From assembly GCA_907163375.1 (NCBI GenBank), contig CAJQUW010010440.1, positions 1-64,000 of the forward strand: a stretch of DNA of 64,000 nt, read 5' to 3'. Origin of the DNA: Prostheceraeus crozeri (taxonomy: Eukaryota; Platyhelminthes; Polycladida; Euryleptidae). The position numbers were made by a program, and so were the translations under genes. Positions 42,063 to 53,284 of this stretch are shown in pieces (position 1 is the stretch's first letter; every line of letters begins with the position of its first letter). The notes below the pieces were generated by a model. It was not told the DNA's origin and did no database searches. It saw only the letters and a list, made by a program, of their open reading frames with translations.

Positions 42063-44166
42063 ATGATTAATCTTATGAGACTTCTTGTGATATTCGTGGC
42101 AACAGTGAGTCTATGGTCTCCGTCTCTTTCATATGAAGCTTGCTCGTATCCAGCAGATTGTTCATCATGTTTGATGGGCGAGTGCGTGGAGGATTATTAT
42201 TCTAGATGCTTTTGCTAGTGAGTATAACTTGCGTTGTTATTCAAACAAAATTCTCAATAAAGTTTATCAAAACCAGGACATCACCATTCAGTGCATTCTG
42301 TTTTCTTTCCAATTAGCGAAGATTAATGCTCCAATAATCAGTCAAGGACTTCTGTCCTCAGCTTTAGTGGTTGTGATAAACAAGAATGGATGCAATTTCA
42401 ATGGATAGCAGAAAAGCAGCACTTTTTCAAGACGAAGTCATGCTCTTAGAAAACAGGAGTACGATGGTCTGAGTTGGAGCACAAATCCGTCCAACAGTCT
42501 GAAATACCGTACTTCAATGAATGTATCTTGGCTAGCAATGCTGCCATGGATCCAATCGTCTCCATGGGAAGACAAAATGTCTCATGTAGGCTGCCAAATG
42601 TTGCTAATAGGCAGTGCTTAACGCTCTAAGTACCGCGAAAAAGCAACATAAATTTGTGCTGGGTCGCTACCATACCCAAAAGCAGCATGCGTGTTAAACA
42701 TGTATCCTAACCGAGGTTTGTTGCAGACCCATGATGAATTAAATACGAGATCTTATAGGAAATATGGCCATTGAAGTTTTAGGCAGTCAATGAATGGAGA
42801 TAGGCAAAGCAGCAACGTGTAGGCCTGCAACTAAAGACGAAGTTTTTTGTGAGTGTGTCAGGGAATTTTGTAGGAGCACAAGATTTGTTTTGCCTTTCAA
42901 ATTCTTTTTTTAGGCCAATCTGCCGGTGAATACCTCATCACACAGTGTCAGTGGGAAGATGATAGGGGCATGAAAAAGCATCTTGAAGCCCGTTACTTTA
43001 TATGGGCCTACTGCTCAGCTCCTCAGGATTTTAGCAAAATTTGTTAGCATACATAAGCAAACGATGCATTCATGAGACTTTATATTAAGAGCATGTTGAT
43101 TTTACAACATCCATAATCACAGATCTGTACTATGAAATCATCGTGAACTAATAAAAAATCCACACTCTAAATACAGCAAGTCAAATTTGACTCATTCGGC
43201 CGTTCTGTGGCACAGATCGATGTCTATGAGAAAAAATTCAATGTCATGCCTTTGCAACAAATCATCAATAGTAATCTTTAGGAAATGTCATGTAATTGAT
43301 ATTAGGCTTATGGTCATTCATGATCACAGAATTAAATCACTTTGAAAGAGAATTTGAATTGAAAAATTGAAATTGAATTTGAAGAGAAAAAACTTTGAAT
43401 GAGTGAAAAAATTGACTCATCGCAGCATTTATTGTTAGTAATGGTTAGTTTTTCTTCTAAGAGAATTCCAAATATCACTGAAAATTTATCAACGTCTCAG
43501 CAAAAATAGCAGGCAGGCTTGAAGTCAAATAGAATTGATGACGTCAGTTAAAATCAATCAATAATAAAAAAAGTAATTTCATTTCTGGGAGTTTCTATCT
43601 TCATATTGTACAATGCCGCTAATGTAAAGCGCCCACTGTAAAATGCATAAAAACTGACAGATGCACTTCGCAGTAGAGGTTCTTCACTATCAGAGAAATT
43701 TGATTGTGTCATATTTAGAATGCAGTTAAAGGTCAAACTAACAGTAAAAACGCCATAACTAGGCCCAATTTCAAACCAGCTTAGTGGAGAATTTTTAGAT
43801 CAAATTTTATGAATTTTTCAGGTCCAATCTTATTCATTAATTTCAATTGCACAAATCTGAAATTAAAGATTTTGGATTTGCACCAATCCCTGTTTCTGCG
43901 GTCATTTATGTTTCCATGTTTGTCAAAAGTTATAATGAAAACACATTGTTTCATTAGTTGGAACCGGCAATGTGATACATTATGCAATTTGGAGCATTTC
44001 TGCAAATTGTGAGTTTTAAGCTTGTCATTTTAAACTTGTATATTTGTAATCAATATTATTTTGCAGCTGTTACAAAGGATTTAAAGGCCGGGACTGTGCC
44101 ACAGTGGACGCCTCTCAATTCGTGAAAATATTGAAGGCATACATAGGAGAAGAGAGAAGAAGGTAA
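42063..44166 (+). CDS. Secreted EGF-like cysteine-rich peptide, two exons
   Basis: Exon 1 (42063-42217) has a signal peptide (MINLMRLLVIFVATVSLWSP, then SLSY) and C-x5-C-x2-C-x4-C-x7-C-x-C. It ends in phase 2 at TA|GTGAGT. The acceptor ATTATTTTGCAG opens exon 2 (44067-44166), which completes the codon and reads CYKGFKGRDCATVDASQ to IGEERRR and TAA. The join gives 84 residues with eight cysteines; C-x-C-x2-G-F-x2-G-x2-C is the EGF-like signature. AATAAA is at 44257-44262. Unspliced, exon 1 stops at TAG and has AATAAA at 42256, so a 51-residue six-Cys form is also possible. A weak donor (GTAATT at 44163) leaves a third exon conceivable. The exon 1 design is shared with 17465. Receptor-ligand or venom-like roles are speculation. 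Confidence 0.65.
42224..44060 (+). other. Intron of the EGF-like peptide gene
   Basis: An 1849-bp intron (42218-44066) with GTGAGT donor and TTTTGCAG acceptor. It is AT-rich, and no other exon or complete repeat was identified inside. ORFs at 43554-43736 and 43781-44005 have no recognised domain. Confidence 0.5.
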
Positions 44167-44269
44167 TTCTTGGCATTGGTCACTGAATTCCTCACTTTTA
44201 TCCGTCCTGTCAGCATTCGACACGTCACATGGTTGTCAACATTGAAATTGAACTTGAATAAATGCGATC

Positions 44270-44795
44270 TGATTTCTGATGTGTTCTTGATTTCGCAGTC
44301 AGTTTGTGCGACAAATCATAAAAATGATTAAATTAAATTAATTATTTAATGAAAAGTAATTAATTACTTTTATTCCATTTAATGACCTCAAATCTATGCA
44401 TTGACTATTACAATTTTGAATTTCGGATTTCTGTCTAAAATGATTTAAAATATCCATTTGCCAACTTGTTCATTGATGGGTTCTCAAGCTAGAATGACGG
44501 ACGACGGTTTATGGCTATCTGTTGAGCTGAGAATTCCATGTGAAATTGACGGGCATGAAATGGTGCACGATTGTCCTCCAATGCCGGGTAGAAATGCATT
44601 TTAAACTCATTTCAATCATTTCTGTGACCTCCAAAGCCATCGAGAGTGAAATAGTAATAATAATAATAATAACAATAAGTGTTTTTGTTTCACTATTGAA
44701 AATCGACGCGCAAGTTGTCGATGTGCCTTGAAACCAAACTAATTTGGTCCAAAATTGCTTGCGAGTCTTTCTTTCAAAAGGCAAAGTACGACTTT
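44270..44795. other. No gene seen
   Basis: AT-rich sequence downstream of the peptide gene, with a short ATT/AAT run near 44655-44675. No supported feature. Confidence 0.45.
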
Positions 44796-44853
44796 CTCTA
44801 AACAGAATAATAGAGTAAAAACGACCAATATGCCAAAGGAAATTATCTATATA

Positions 44854-44893
44854 TGCAACATGTATCGGAGAACCTGCTCCTTCATCAGGCGAT
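44854..44893 (-). ncRNA. Hammerhead-ribozyme-like motif in left PLE repeat
   Basis: In minus sense: GC, CTGATGA (plus 44882-44888), stem-loop AGGAG/CTCC, then GATAC in place of GAAAC (plus 44862-44866), ATGTT and GC. Stem I pairing is retained at only two positions. The invariant A to T change predicts loss of activity. Confidence 0.5.
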
Positions 44894-45257
44894 CAATTTA
44901 TGATTAAAAGACGCATGAAGATCGACATACCAGATAGATATCTCACACACCACTAACATAAAATCAATAGAACCGCAACTAGGACAGCATGCACTGAAAT
45001 TATCAAAATGCGCAGAGACACATAAGTCAAATCAATGCAGCATTGAAAGTAGGTCTAATTGAAATACTGAGCCAGTCAGCCGGTATTGGAGATAAAGCGA
45101 ACGGTGGGCCTCCACGCCAATATCCCAAGCAGTCGACGAAGAATTGACTGCGCCGACTACTCAAAGTAGTGGAGAAGAGGCCCACCCAAACAGGCTTCGC
45201 TATAAATTATAAACATCATATCAGAAAAAGACTATAGTCCACATATGGGGTATTCCA

Positions 45258-46190
45258 ATAAATGCGCTGATTGATATCCTCAGTTTTGTACTACGAAACA
45301 ATTCCTTTCATTATGAAGGTTGTTTCTTTAGACAGAAAACAGAATTGGCAATGGAATCCAAAGTATCACCAATACTCGCTATACTTGTTATGGATTATTT
45401 TGAGCAATCAACTATTTTTCAAAGAACATTGAACAACCCATTGGTGTATCTACGTTATATTGATGACTGTGTGGCAATCGTCGATAATGACACGGATTTT
45501 TCAAGGATGATGACTCAAGTGAATTCTCTACATCAAACAATTAAATTCGAATTGTGCGTTCCCAATGGTGATGATGGATATTTACCTGTTCTAGACACAG
45601 CCATTAACATAGAAGCAAATGACAATCTAAGACATAAATTCTATTGCAAAGACGCAAATAAAGGAATATTTATTAATTCAATGTCATCTCTTCCATCTTC
45701 TGTCAAATCAAATACAATGATCGAGGAGTTTCGACGAGTTGATAACCTCAGTTCCACGTCGATGGATAAAAGAATAGCCAATGAACATATCCACAACAAA
45801 TTATTGAATAATGGATATTCAATACAGAATGTAAATAAGTGTGCCAGACGAGCAAAGTATTCTCGCCGAAATCGCAGCAATCCCAAATTCAACGAATCCT
45901 GTATTATGAAAATTCCTTTCATAAATGATAGATTCAATTATCAGCTCCGTCGAATAGTCGCCAAATCAGGACTCGACATTCGTGTTGTTAATCAACCATC
46001 TTCCAACATTTCTCAACAATTGAGAAAATTCAAACGTTATAAGAGCTGTTCCAGACGTAGATGTATCATCAATGATCCTAAATTGTGCAATGCAACTAAT
46101 GTTGTATACAAAGGTCTTCGTCGGTTATGTGGTGCTTTTTACATCGGCAGCACTTGACGATTCTTTCACGAAAGAAAGAGAGAGAGAGAG
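45258..46190 (+). pseudogene. Penelope RT C-terminal half and start of GIY-YIG endonuclease
   Basis: The frame can be read from about 45258 (LIDILSFVL, HYEGCFFRQKTELAMESKVSP) and is fully open 45345-46157. It contains SPILAILVMDYFEQ, VYLRYIDDCVAIVD (catalytic YIDD), YLPVLDTAINIE, then the linker (KFKRYKSCSRRRC) and the endonuclease start VVYKGLRRLCGAFYIGST. A TGA follows YIGST, but the nuclease frame (RFFHERK) continues up to the LINE junction near 46185. This is the canonical RT-then-GIY-YIG order, unlike the PLE at 34-37 kb. Confidence 0.85.
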
Positions 46191-46371
46191 AATCGTATAT
46201 TTTCATGAAATGGAAATCGTACATTCAAATACATAATAGCGCAATGATACTCAAATTTATAACACAGAAAACTGAATCACTGTTCTGAGAAACCAAAGAA
46301 AAATAAATAAGTAAAATAAAAATATGAACAAATTACGGAAATAAGTTATACATGAAGTTACAAATAATTGA

Positions 46372-46932
46372 CTATACAAAGTTTGCTGTTGCACAAAACC
46401 ATGGGAAAAATGAGTTCAATCTTCTGTTGGTTGACGAAAAAGGCATACAAAAATGATTCGATCTCGGGAGACGTTTTGGAACAAGATGATGAAGGGGATG
46501 GTAAACTTCAGACTCACATTTGAAAAGAAAACTCAGACCTCGTGTCTGCAAGACAGAGGAGAGTGATGGAAACTTGTCACACGTACATCCTCGACCACAA
46601 ATCAATTTATGAGCACGGTTTTGAAAACGTTCGAGACTCAATAACAATCCCACGGGTAAATTTCCGAAAGCAGGAGAAGCATACAGTATAAGTGATGTCA
46701 CAATGGAGTGATACACAATTATGAGTTCGCCTTGTGATATAATCGGTTTCAAACATCTTATGATGTAGAGTCTACGAGCCGCGCGCTTCAAAATGTCACA
46801 AATTTGAATGTCCCAGGACAATGACTTCGAAAACATGAATCCGAGGATGCAGAGCTTATCTCTTGTTGAGAAGACAGACGTCGTAACCTGGTTTTGAGGC
46901 AGTACAGATCGCTGAATTAACATTTCATGCAC
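46372..46932 (-). pseudogene. LINE ORF2, post-RT C-terminal region
   Basis: It contains KLCILGFMFSKSLSWDIQI, ARRLYIIRCLKPIISQGELI and YHSIVTSLILYASPAFGNLP, then a Cys-containing segment (CGRGCTCDKFPSL) and the C-terminal NRRLNSFFPWFCA. This layout recurs in the copies at 25 kb and 51 kb and defines the family. It is out of frame with the RT ORF that ends at 46925. Confidence 0.8.
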
Positions 46933-47614
46933 TAACGAACTTTTCTTTGATGTATGCCGATGTCAGAAGCTGTTGAGATGGCGTTTCGATGCTTTCAACA
47001 AGTGTGATGTCATCCGCGTACTTGACGCACTGAACCAAGTCAGACTCAAAATCAATGGAGCCCATAAAGGATGCGAACAGCAGTGGTCCGAGAACCGATC
47101 CTTGTGGGACGCCTGAAGTAGCAACCACACGTCGACCAAAGTTATTGTCTATTCTCACACTAAAGTTCCTTTGAGAGAGGTATGTTCTCAGCCAGCGCAG
47201 AAACCCGTGGTCGAAATTCAAAGTGTTGAGGTGGTTTAATAAGCGGTTATGCTGGATCATGTCAAATGCTTTGGACAGATCCAAACATGACACGCGAACT
47301 GCGATAGTCCTTTGCGAATCGAGAGCCGAGGTAATATGATCGTGTATCGCAACTAAGGCAGTGCTGGTTGAACCGAAAGGCCTATACGCATGCTGGTTTG
47401 TTCCGAAATGAGCAGTAAGACGATCTTTTATACCACCCATGACCAGGCGCTCAAATACTTCACTGATTACCGATGTCAACGATATAGGACGGAAATCCGC
47501 AACCGTCGGTCTGCTTGTTTTAGGAATCGGTTGTACGATGGCCTCTTTAAAATAAGCAGGAAAAGTTCTTTCTTGAATTGAGCGATTGAATATTCTGCAC
47601 AATGGCTCGCACAA
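46925..47614 (-). pseudogene. LINE ORF2 reverse transcriptase
   Basis: Motifs in order are VQPIPKTSRPTVADFRPISL, NQHAYRPFGSTSTALVAIHD, VSCLDLSKAFDMIQHNRLL (catalytic Asp), SGVPQGSVLGPLLFASFMGS and QCVKYADDITLV (catalytic YADD). It overlaps the upstream endonuclease frame at 47476-47614, with an indel near 47600. Confidence 0.85.
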
Positions 47615-48897
47615 AAAATGTGCACCGGTCCGTAACAGTCGAGGAAAGAAGGAAAGAAGTCTGGTCCAATACTTTTCCGGGGATTAACGTGAGTCAATTC
47701 TCTCACAACCTCGTAGGGATAAATTTCAAAATCCCAATTTTCATCTCGTATTGTCTGAAGTGGGACGTCGTCTGAAGTATTGAAGCTGTTTTGAAAAACA
47801 GATGTGATGGCATCTAGCAATTCACCGATATTATCGTATTCACTCTTCAATCGATGGAAAGGATCAGATGAGTGCGCTCCTCTCACTTCGTTCACAATTT
47901 TCCACAAGCCCATGACATTTTGTTTGTGTTTATTTGCCCACTTTTTCTTTGCTTTTGGTATTTCCTCTTTGACTTTTGATTTATAGTGTCTATACATGGA
48001 CCAATCCTGTTTTCGAAAGGCTTCCCAGCGCTTGTTAATTAATAGCTTCAAAAGAGGTGTAATCCATGGCTTATCATGAACTGTTAAATACACCATTTCA
48101 CAAGGTATCACAGACAGACAATCATATAGCAACACATAAAATTTGTCGCACATAACATCTACAGATTCTGCATCAATCAATGAAAAATCGACACGAGAAA
48201 GACAACACATGAATTCATCAAGGTACGACTTGCGGAAATCCCAGACTGGAAAGCATCTCAAGATTACATTATCTGTATGATGAGATGATCTTAGAAAAAT
48301 AGAATAATGGTCTGAGTTACCGATTGGAGAACCAATGGTAGCGGATTGCTCAAAAACGTCACTAAGTTCGACATCAACGAAAATCTTATCAAGGATATTG
48401 GTAGCTCTTGTTAGATCATGAACTTTACTTACAAGTGCATATCCCTGCTCAAAAACAGCAGAGGAAAAATCATTAAAATCCCCACCTACAATAATGTCGT
48501 AGTTTGGATTACAAAGAAGCAAATGATCAAATTCATCCACAATAAATTCAGAAATTTTCCGGTGAGCATCTTTGTTCAAACCAGGTGGCACATACATGAC
48601 GCAACAAATAACAGTACGAGATCGAAAATTCAACAATACAAATAGAATTTCGCATGATGATGGAGCTCCATGAATGGGTAAATACAAAGAAGATTCAATA
48701 TTATCATGTACCCACATACATACTACACCTCCAATCCGGTGTGAACGATCTTGACGATATAATGTGAAACAAGGAATGTTCAGAATACTGTCTGGGATAT
48801 TATCAGTAAGCCATGATTCAGTGATCATAAGAATTCCTGGATTTATAGCATTAAGTGTGAGACATAGATCATCAAATTTTGGTAAAAGTGAGCGCAC
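47476..48897 (-). CDS. LINE ORF2, endonuclease and RT N-terminal part
   Basis: A 473-codon frame. The APE-type endonuclease has MITESWLTDN (catalytic Glu), RIGGVVCMWV, VGGDFNDF and GNSDHYSIF (catalytic SDH). The linker KPWITPLLKLLINKRWEAFR leads toward the RT, with SIGPDFFPS before the frame is lost. The start of the endonuclease overlaps the end of ORF1. Confidence 0.82.
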   Translation of the reverse strand: MRSLLPKFDDLCLTLNAINPGILMITESWLTDNIPDSILNIPCFTLYRQDRSHRIGGVVCMWVHDNIESSLYLPIHGAPSSCEILFVLLNFRSRTVICCVMYVPPGLNKDAHRKISEFIVDEFDHLLLCNPNYDIIVGGDFNDFSSAVFEQGYALVSKVHDLTRATNILDKIFVDVELSDVFEQSATIGSPIGNSDHYSIFLRSSHHTDNVILRCFPVWDFRKSYLDEFMCCLSRVDFSLIDAESVDVMCDKFYVLLYDCLSVIPCEMVYLTVHDKPWITPLLKLLINKRWEAFRKQDWSMYRHYKSKVKEEIPKAKKKWANKHKQNVMGLWKIVNEVRGAHSSDPFHRLKSEYDNIGELLDAITSVFQNSFNTSDDVPLQTIRDENWDFEIYPYEVVRELTHVNPRKSIGPDFFPSFLDCYGPVHIFCASHCAEYSIAQFKKELFLLILKRPSYNRFLKQADRRLRISVLYR

Positions 48898-48953
48898 ATT
48901 ACATAGTAGAATGGAACTGTTACTTTTATTTTCTGTTCTCGTCTTAAAACCAT

Positions 48954-49700
48954 CTATCGAAAATTTTGACTCTTCAGCACAATTCGATTTCCATGTATTA
49001 CAACATTTTCCCCATTTTGACGACGTTGTTTCAACTCAGTTCGCAATCTTTTTTCACATTCCTGCTGATAAGGAGTGAGATCCTGATGCACAAAAACCCT
49101 CGAAAAGTTTTCAGAGTTACGAAGGCCTTTAGCACTCCTCAGGATATCACTTTTCTTGACAGAGTCGTGAACACTTATTTTGAGAAGTCTAGGCACACCG
49201 CTTCGAGCTCTACCAATCCTCCTATATCCAGACACGTATTCATCTTTGATTCTCACTTTCATTTCCGCAAATATCTGATTGACTTGTGACTTTTCAAAAA
49301 CTTCTCTTTCCTCAACAGACCCAGTAGGGGGTTCAGGGACACCATGAAGAATAAGATTGTTCATTCTGGTCGTTCGCTGCTGAAGCTCTTCCATGCAATT
49401 ATCAAAGACATTTTGAGAGCTGCTGTGAACAAACAACTTCAATGCAGATAATTCATTAGATAGCTCATTTTGATCAGAGCGGAGTGATGTTATTGATGAT
49501 TCGATGACATCTATACGAGAGGACATCCTCGTTTCCATGTCTTTTAAGTCTGCTCTGAGGGCACATGTCACAAAATCACTTGAATCCTGAATCAATTTCT
49601 TAAGCTCATCAATATTGGATGAGGATAATGTTGCAGCGCGTGTATTCGGCTTCGGTGTTGGCATGACAAAAGAAATCAGAGATGAATGACGGCAGTACAA
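48954..49700 (-). CDS. LINE ORF1 protein
   Basis: A 248-residue open frame: a heptad-rich central segment (about residues 60-130) consistent with a coiled coil, then a conserved block NLILHGVPEPPTGSVEEREV, GYRRIGRARSGVPRLLKI and RVFVHQDLTPYQQECEKRLR. This matches ORF1 nucleic-acid-binding proteins of CR1/L2-type LINEs. A relative occurs at 53272-52785 (FGKSNSIW, NPDLTPLQQEHQKFLR). Confidence 0.75.
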   Translation of the reverse strand: MYCRHSSLISFVMPTPKPNTRAATLSSSNIDELKKLIQDSSDFVTCALRADLKDMETRMSSRIDVIESSITSLRSDQNELSNELSALKLFVHSSSQNVFDNCMEELQQRTTRMNNLILHGVPEPPTGSVEEREVFEKSQVNQIFAEMKVRIKDEYVSGYRRIGRARSGVPRLLKISVHDSVKKSDILRSAKGLRNSENFSRVFVHQDLTPYQQECEKRLRTELKQRRQNGENVVIHGNRIVLKSQNFR

Positions 49701-50105
49701 AAATTAACCAGAGAGGATTCGACCACAGTTCCGTCTACTAGCAGAGCCAGTACTTGACAGGTACACCACCGAGGTCGCGGCTAACAGAAAAGCTACCAGG
49801 AGTAACTTAATCCGGAAATATGGAAATCACGTGCACTCCGATGACGATTCGATCTTTTGTTCCAGGTCGAGAAACACTTACGCACAGATATTGCGAAGAA
49901 TGAGACCGGTAAGCACAATTCACTGGATTTACACACGAAGTGGGAGAAAAACGACGATCGTTGAGTTGAAGCGACGAATGTAAACTCCAACTCTAGAACA
50001 ATGACGAGGAAGGCACTTCGAACATATCCATATAAAAATCCAGTGAAACACGTCGAGATAAACCACGAAACCAGCACATGCGACAATGATACGAACGACG
50101 CATTG

Positions 50106-50356
50106 AAAAACACGACCGCACACCGTCAGATCATGCTAGAGTGGCCGAGCAATTGCAACCGAATAGAGCCACAAGTGTTTTCAAGCACGCATCTTCTCAT
50201 TCAAAATCACCTAGTGACATATTTTCATTTTCCATCATCAGTTCTCATCCTAATGAAATTCGGTGTCGCATTGCAGAAGTCGTTGAAATTGGCAATACTT
50301 GTCCCACTTTGAATAATCGTGAAGAATATGTGGACTATAGTCTTTTTCTGATATGA
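50106..50356 (+). pseudogene. Penelope GIY-YIG endonuclease, C-terminal remainder
   Basis: The frame resumes after the LINE with EKHDRTPSDHARVAEQLQPN, then SVFKHASSH and IRCRIAEVVEIGNTCPTLNN, then REEYVDY, the usual PLE C-terminus (CPTLNNREEY). It completes the nuclease started at 46090-46185 and ends just as the right terminal repeat begins. Confidence 0.75.
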
Positions 50357-50693
50357 TGTTTATCATCATTAGTGCGGTAATTTATAGGGAAGCCTGTTTG
50401 GGTGGGCCTCTTCTCCACTACTTTGAGTAGTCGGCGCAGTCAATTCTTCGTCGACTGCTTAGGGTATTGGCGTGGAGGCCCACCGTTCGTTGTATCTCCA
50501 ATAACGGCTGACTGGCTCAGTACTTCAATTAGGCCTACTTTCGATGCTGCATTGATTTGACCTATGTGTCTCTGCGCATTTTGATAATTTCAGTACATGC
50601 TGTCCTAGTTGCGGTTCTATTGATTTTATGTTAGTGGTGTGTGAGATATCTGTGTGGTATGTCGATCTTCATGCGTCTTTTAATCAGAAATTG

Positions 50694-50734
50694 ATCGCCT
50701 GATGAAGGAGCAGGTTCTCCGACATATGTTGCGT
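50694..50734 (+). ncRNA. Hammerhead-ribozyme-like motif in right PLE repeat
   Basis: Plus sense: CGC, CTGATGA (50699-50705), AGGAG/CTCC stem-loop, then GACATATGTT and GCG. Stem I (CGC with GCG) is intact, but the GAAAC box is altered. It is the inverted counterpart of 44854-44893. Confidence 0.5.
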
Positions 50735-50789
50735 ATAAAGATAATTTCCTTTGCAGATTGGTCATTTTTACTCTATTATTCTGATTAGC

Positions 50790-51150
50790 AATGCGTCTGC
50801 CCTCCCATGCCATCAATGCCTTGAACTTGCTCTAAAAGCTTGGCAGAAGGAGATAAAATACTAATTGATAGAGATTAAACAATGGTTTAGCAATGACAGG
50901 ACTGTTATCTTACAGTATACAACACATTTGGAGCATCGTAGGACGACTTGTTTCCCTTCAGCTGGTCAAGTAGGATGAACACTGTATTTCCATCGACACA
51001 AAAAGTTTCAGAAGGTCATGGATCTATTTCAAAGGGCAAGCATTTTTGAAAGTGTGAAGTCAATGATCGAATGATGCGTTCGATGGCATCCTGAAGGCTT
51101 TCATATTTAGACACGATCTTGTCGACGGGATTATGATTACGTGTTCCAAT
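50790..51150. other. No gene seen
   Basis: Spacer between the PLE and the next LINE. No supported feature. Confidence 0.45.
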
Positions 51151-51159
51151 ATTAAGTAA

Positions 51160-53280
51160 GTATAAGTAAGTAAGCGTTTATTCAGTCAGTGAAAATCGTA
51201 AAATACATGAAAGTGACATGAAATGAGAGATAATAAGGAAAAGCTACAACATTAGACCAAATCAAAGATGCTTGAAAGGTAAGTATTAACACAATACTTG
51301 CTTTATGCATTGTACTACTCATCAAAAGAAGAAGAATCATTTAAGAGTACACATATCCAAGGAATGAATGAGTGAAGTCTTCGAGATGTTCTCACGCTTG
51401 GGATGCACAAATGACGACTTCTTGGTAAACGAGAAGGAATTAACGGATGAAGTGGATGGTCAGTATGAATTTCACAGTTGTTAAAAAATTTAATAGCACG
51501 TTTCTTTCGAACATATGCAAGCAAGGGAAAATCGTCACAATCACATGATTTACCGCAGATGGTTCTGTGGGCCCGATTTTGAAATCTTTGCAGTTTAGTT
51601 TCAATGCAACTTGGTAGAAAAATAAATAAAGGGACACAGTAAAACAATAAGCTAGTAATTATAGAATGATACACAGTGACAAGCTGTTTTACAGGAATGA
51701 TTAGGTTCACATACAATCTTTGAGACGCAATCTTCAAAATCTTTGGTTCTAACTGCTGTCCATACATTTTCGCGAATACTTTTCTGAGTCCACAAGTATT
51801 TGGCGTTTTGGATTTCCGATCGAACTTTCAAATTTCAATGTTTATAAGCAGCGAAATCACCCCGGCAAAAAGCACCCTACCTTCTCATAGCATATGATTT
51901 AACTATACATGTAGAATTCATCCAAGGCTTTTCCTTCGGCGATTGTTTTACTAAGGTTGTTGGTATACACTCATTTGTCAACAGCTGTAAAATGTTGTGA
52001 AAATAATAACATTTCATGCCTAGAGTTGTGATCCATGATACACAAAAGACAAGTCAATCTTTTTAAAGGAGGACATAAGATTGCACATGAATGACTGACG
52101 CAAATTATACACTTTTCGAAGAGTTTGCATCACCATTCACATTATTTGGTCTTCCCATGAGAGACGAATGGGGCACCTTCGATGCATCAATAGGTGCGCA
52201 AATTTATACAGTCCAATGAATGGACAAATTTTCAGAGATCAAAATGTAGTCTAATTCAGCATTTCTACATGTGACTTTACATTTCAAATTTATCAAAATT
52301 GAATGCTTTAAGATGTCAGTTATAACGAAACATTCAGATCTCCACAGATCATAGTGTCATCAAAATCATAGTGTTTAATCAATATTTCATGGATTTCACT
52401 AATTATGAAAGAATTCAAATTTTCATGATAACGAATATCTAAAACAGGAGGGATATAAGCAACAAGAAAAATCATCTTCGCTGTCGGAAGCAGCAGAAAA
52501 TCAAGCTCAAATTCCAATGATGGACCTCTATCCTTATATGTGGACTGGTGTCACGAATCCATACCGCCACTCCACCTCCAATACGATTTATTCCGTCAGT
52601 TCGAACACAGGAGAACCCTGGAACTTTGATTAACTCATCATCTAGGTTGGGATGTAACAAAATCTCACAACAAGCAAAGAGATCAACGTTTTTCAGGAGA
52701 ATCGTTGTACGAATTTCGTCGATTTTCGGAGGCATAGAACGAATGTTCACTAACAAAATTGAAGGAAAATCGCATCGTCCTTCATTAAAAATTCATTTCT
52801 TTCTCTAACGACAGAAAATTCTGTTGAATTGAAGCCATATTTGCAATCTTTCTGCGATATATCTTCAAGTGTTCATCTTCATTTCTTTTTCTTTTCCCTT
52901 CAAATCTTAGAAATTTTTGATGTTCTTGCTGAAGAGGCGTGAGATCGGGATTGATGAACATCGTCTTGTAATTGTTCTTCTGTCTCAACCTTGTACCCAG
53001 TAATTTATACTTTGAGACTTCTCAGCACAAATCACTTTCAATAAGCATCCCCAGATTGAATTGGATTTTCCAAAACGTAGAATATGGGAAATGGATACAT
53101 TTTGAAGCTCTAAATCCTCTATCATATTATTTATTGTGTCCACATCATGCAACTTTCGCTGTTCCAGCGTCTCAGTATCCTTCACAACTAAGCTACTGAT
53201 TATTAGGTTTGGTCTTCGGAGATCACGTGCTTCGACTTCTTCCAAAACGAAATTACTTCGGTCAGATATCACAAATAAAG
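51160..53280 (-). pseudogene. CR1-like LINE with RT deleted
   Basis: On the minus strand, ORF1 remnants lie at 53272-52985 and 52988-52785. The endonuclease follows (52756-52320: GFSCVRTDGINRIGGGVAVW, TMICGDLNVSL), then a linker piece near 51900 (PWINSTCI). It jumps directly to the post-RT region at 51767-51315 (LVTVYHSIITSLLFYCVP, RFQNRAHRTICGKSCDCDDF, RRLHSFIPWICV). The catalytic RT block is missing, so an internal deletion of about 1 kb or more occurred. The 3' end has a GTAA-type tail near 51150-51172. Confidence 0.78.
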
Positions 53281-53284
53281 ATTA

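Larger units (their letters stand above)
46185..50105 (-). mobile_element. CR1-like LINE, nearly full length
   Basis: On the minus strand it has a 5' region (about 50105-49700), ORF1 (49700-48954), ORF2 in three frames (endonuclease, RT, tail) and a 3' end in an AG/CT microsatellite at about 46173-46192. It is inserted in the GIY-YIG domain of a PLE. Only two frameshifts break ORF2, so it is among the younger copies here. Related truncated copies are at 24.9-27.2, 51.2-53.3 and 37.5-38.1 kb. Confidence 0.82.
44803..50783 (+). mobile_element. Penelope-like element with inverted terminal repeats, interrupted by a LINE
   Basis: About 440-bp inverted repeats at 44803-45245 and 50325-50783 (tips CAGAATAATAGAGTAAAAA and its complement) bound the element. 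Internally it holds the RT C-terminal half and GIY-YIG endonuclease on the plus strand, split by a 3.9-kb CR1-like LINE (about 46185-50105). Each repeat carries an outward-facing hammerhead-like motif. The RT N-terminal half is missing, so the PLE was already truncated or internally deleted. Direct target duplications at the outer ends were not identified. Confidence 0.8.
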
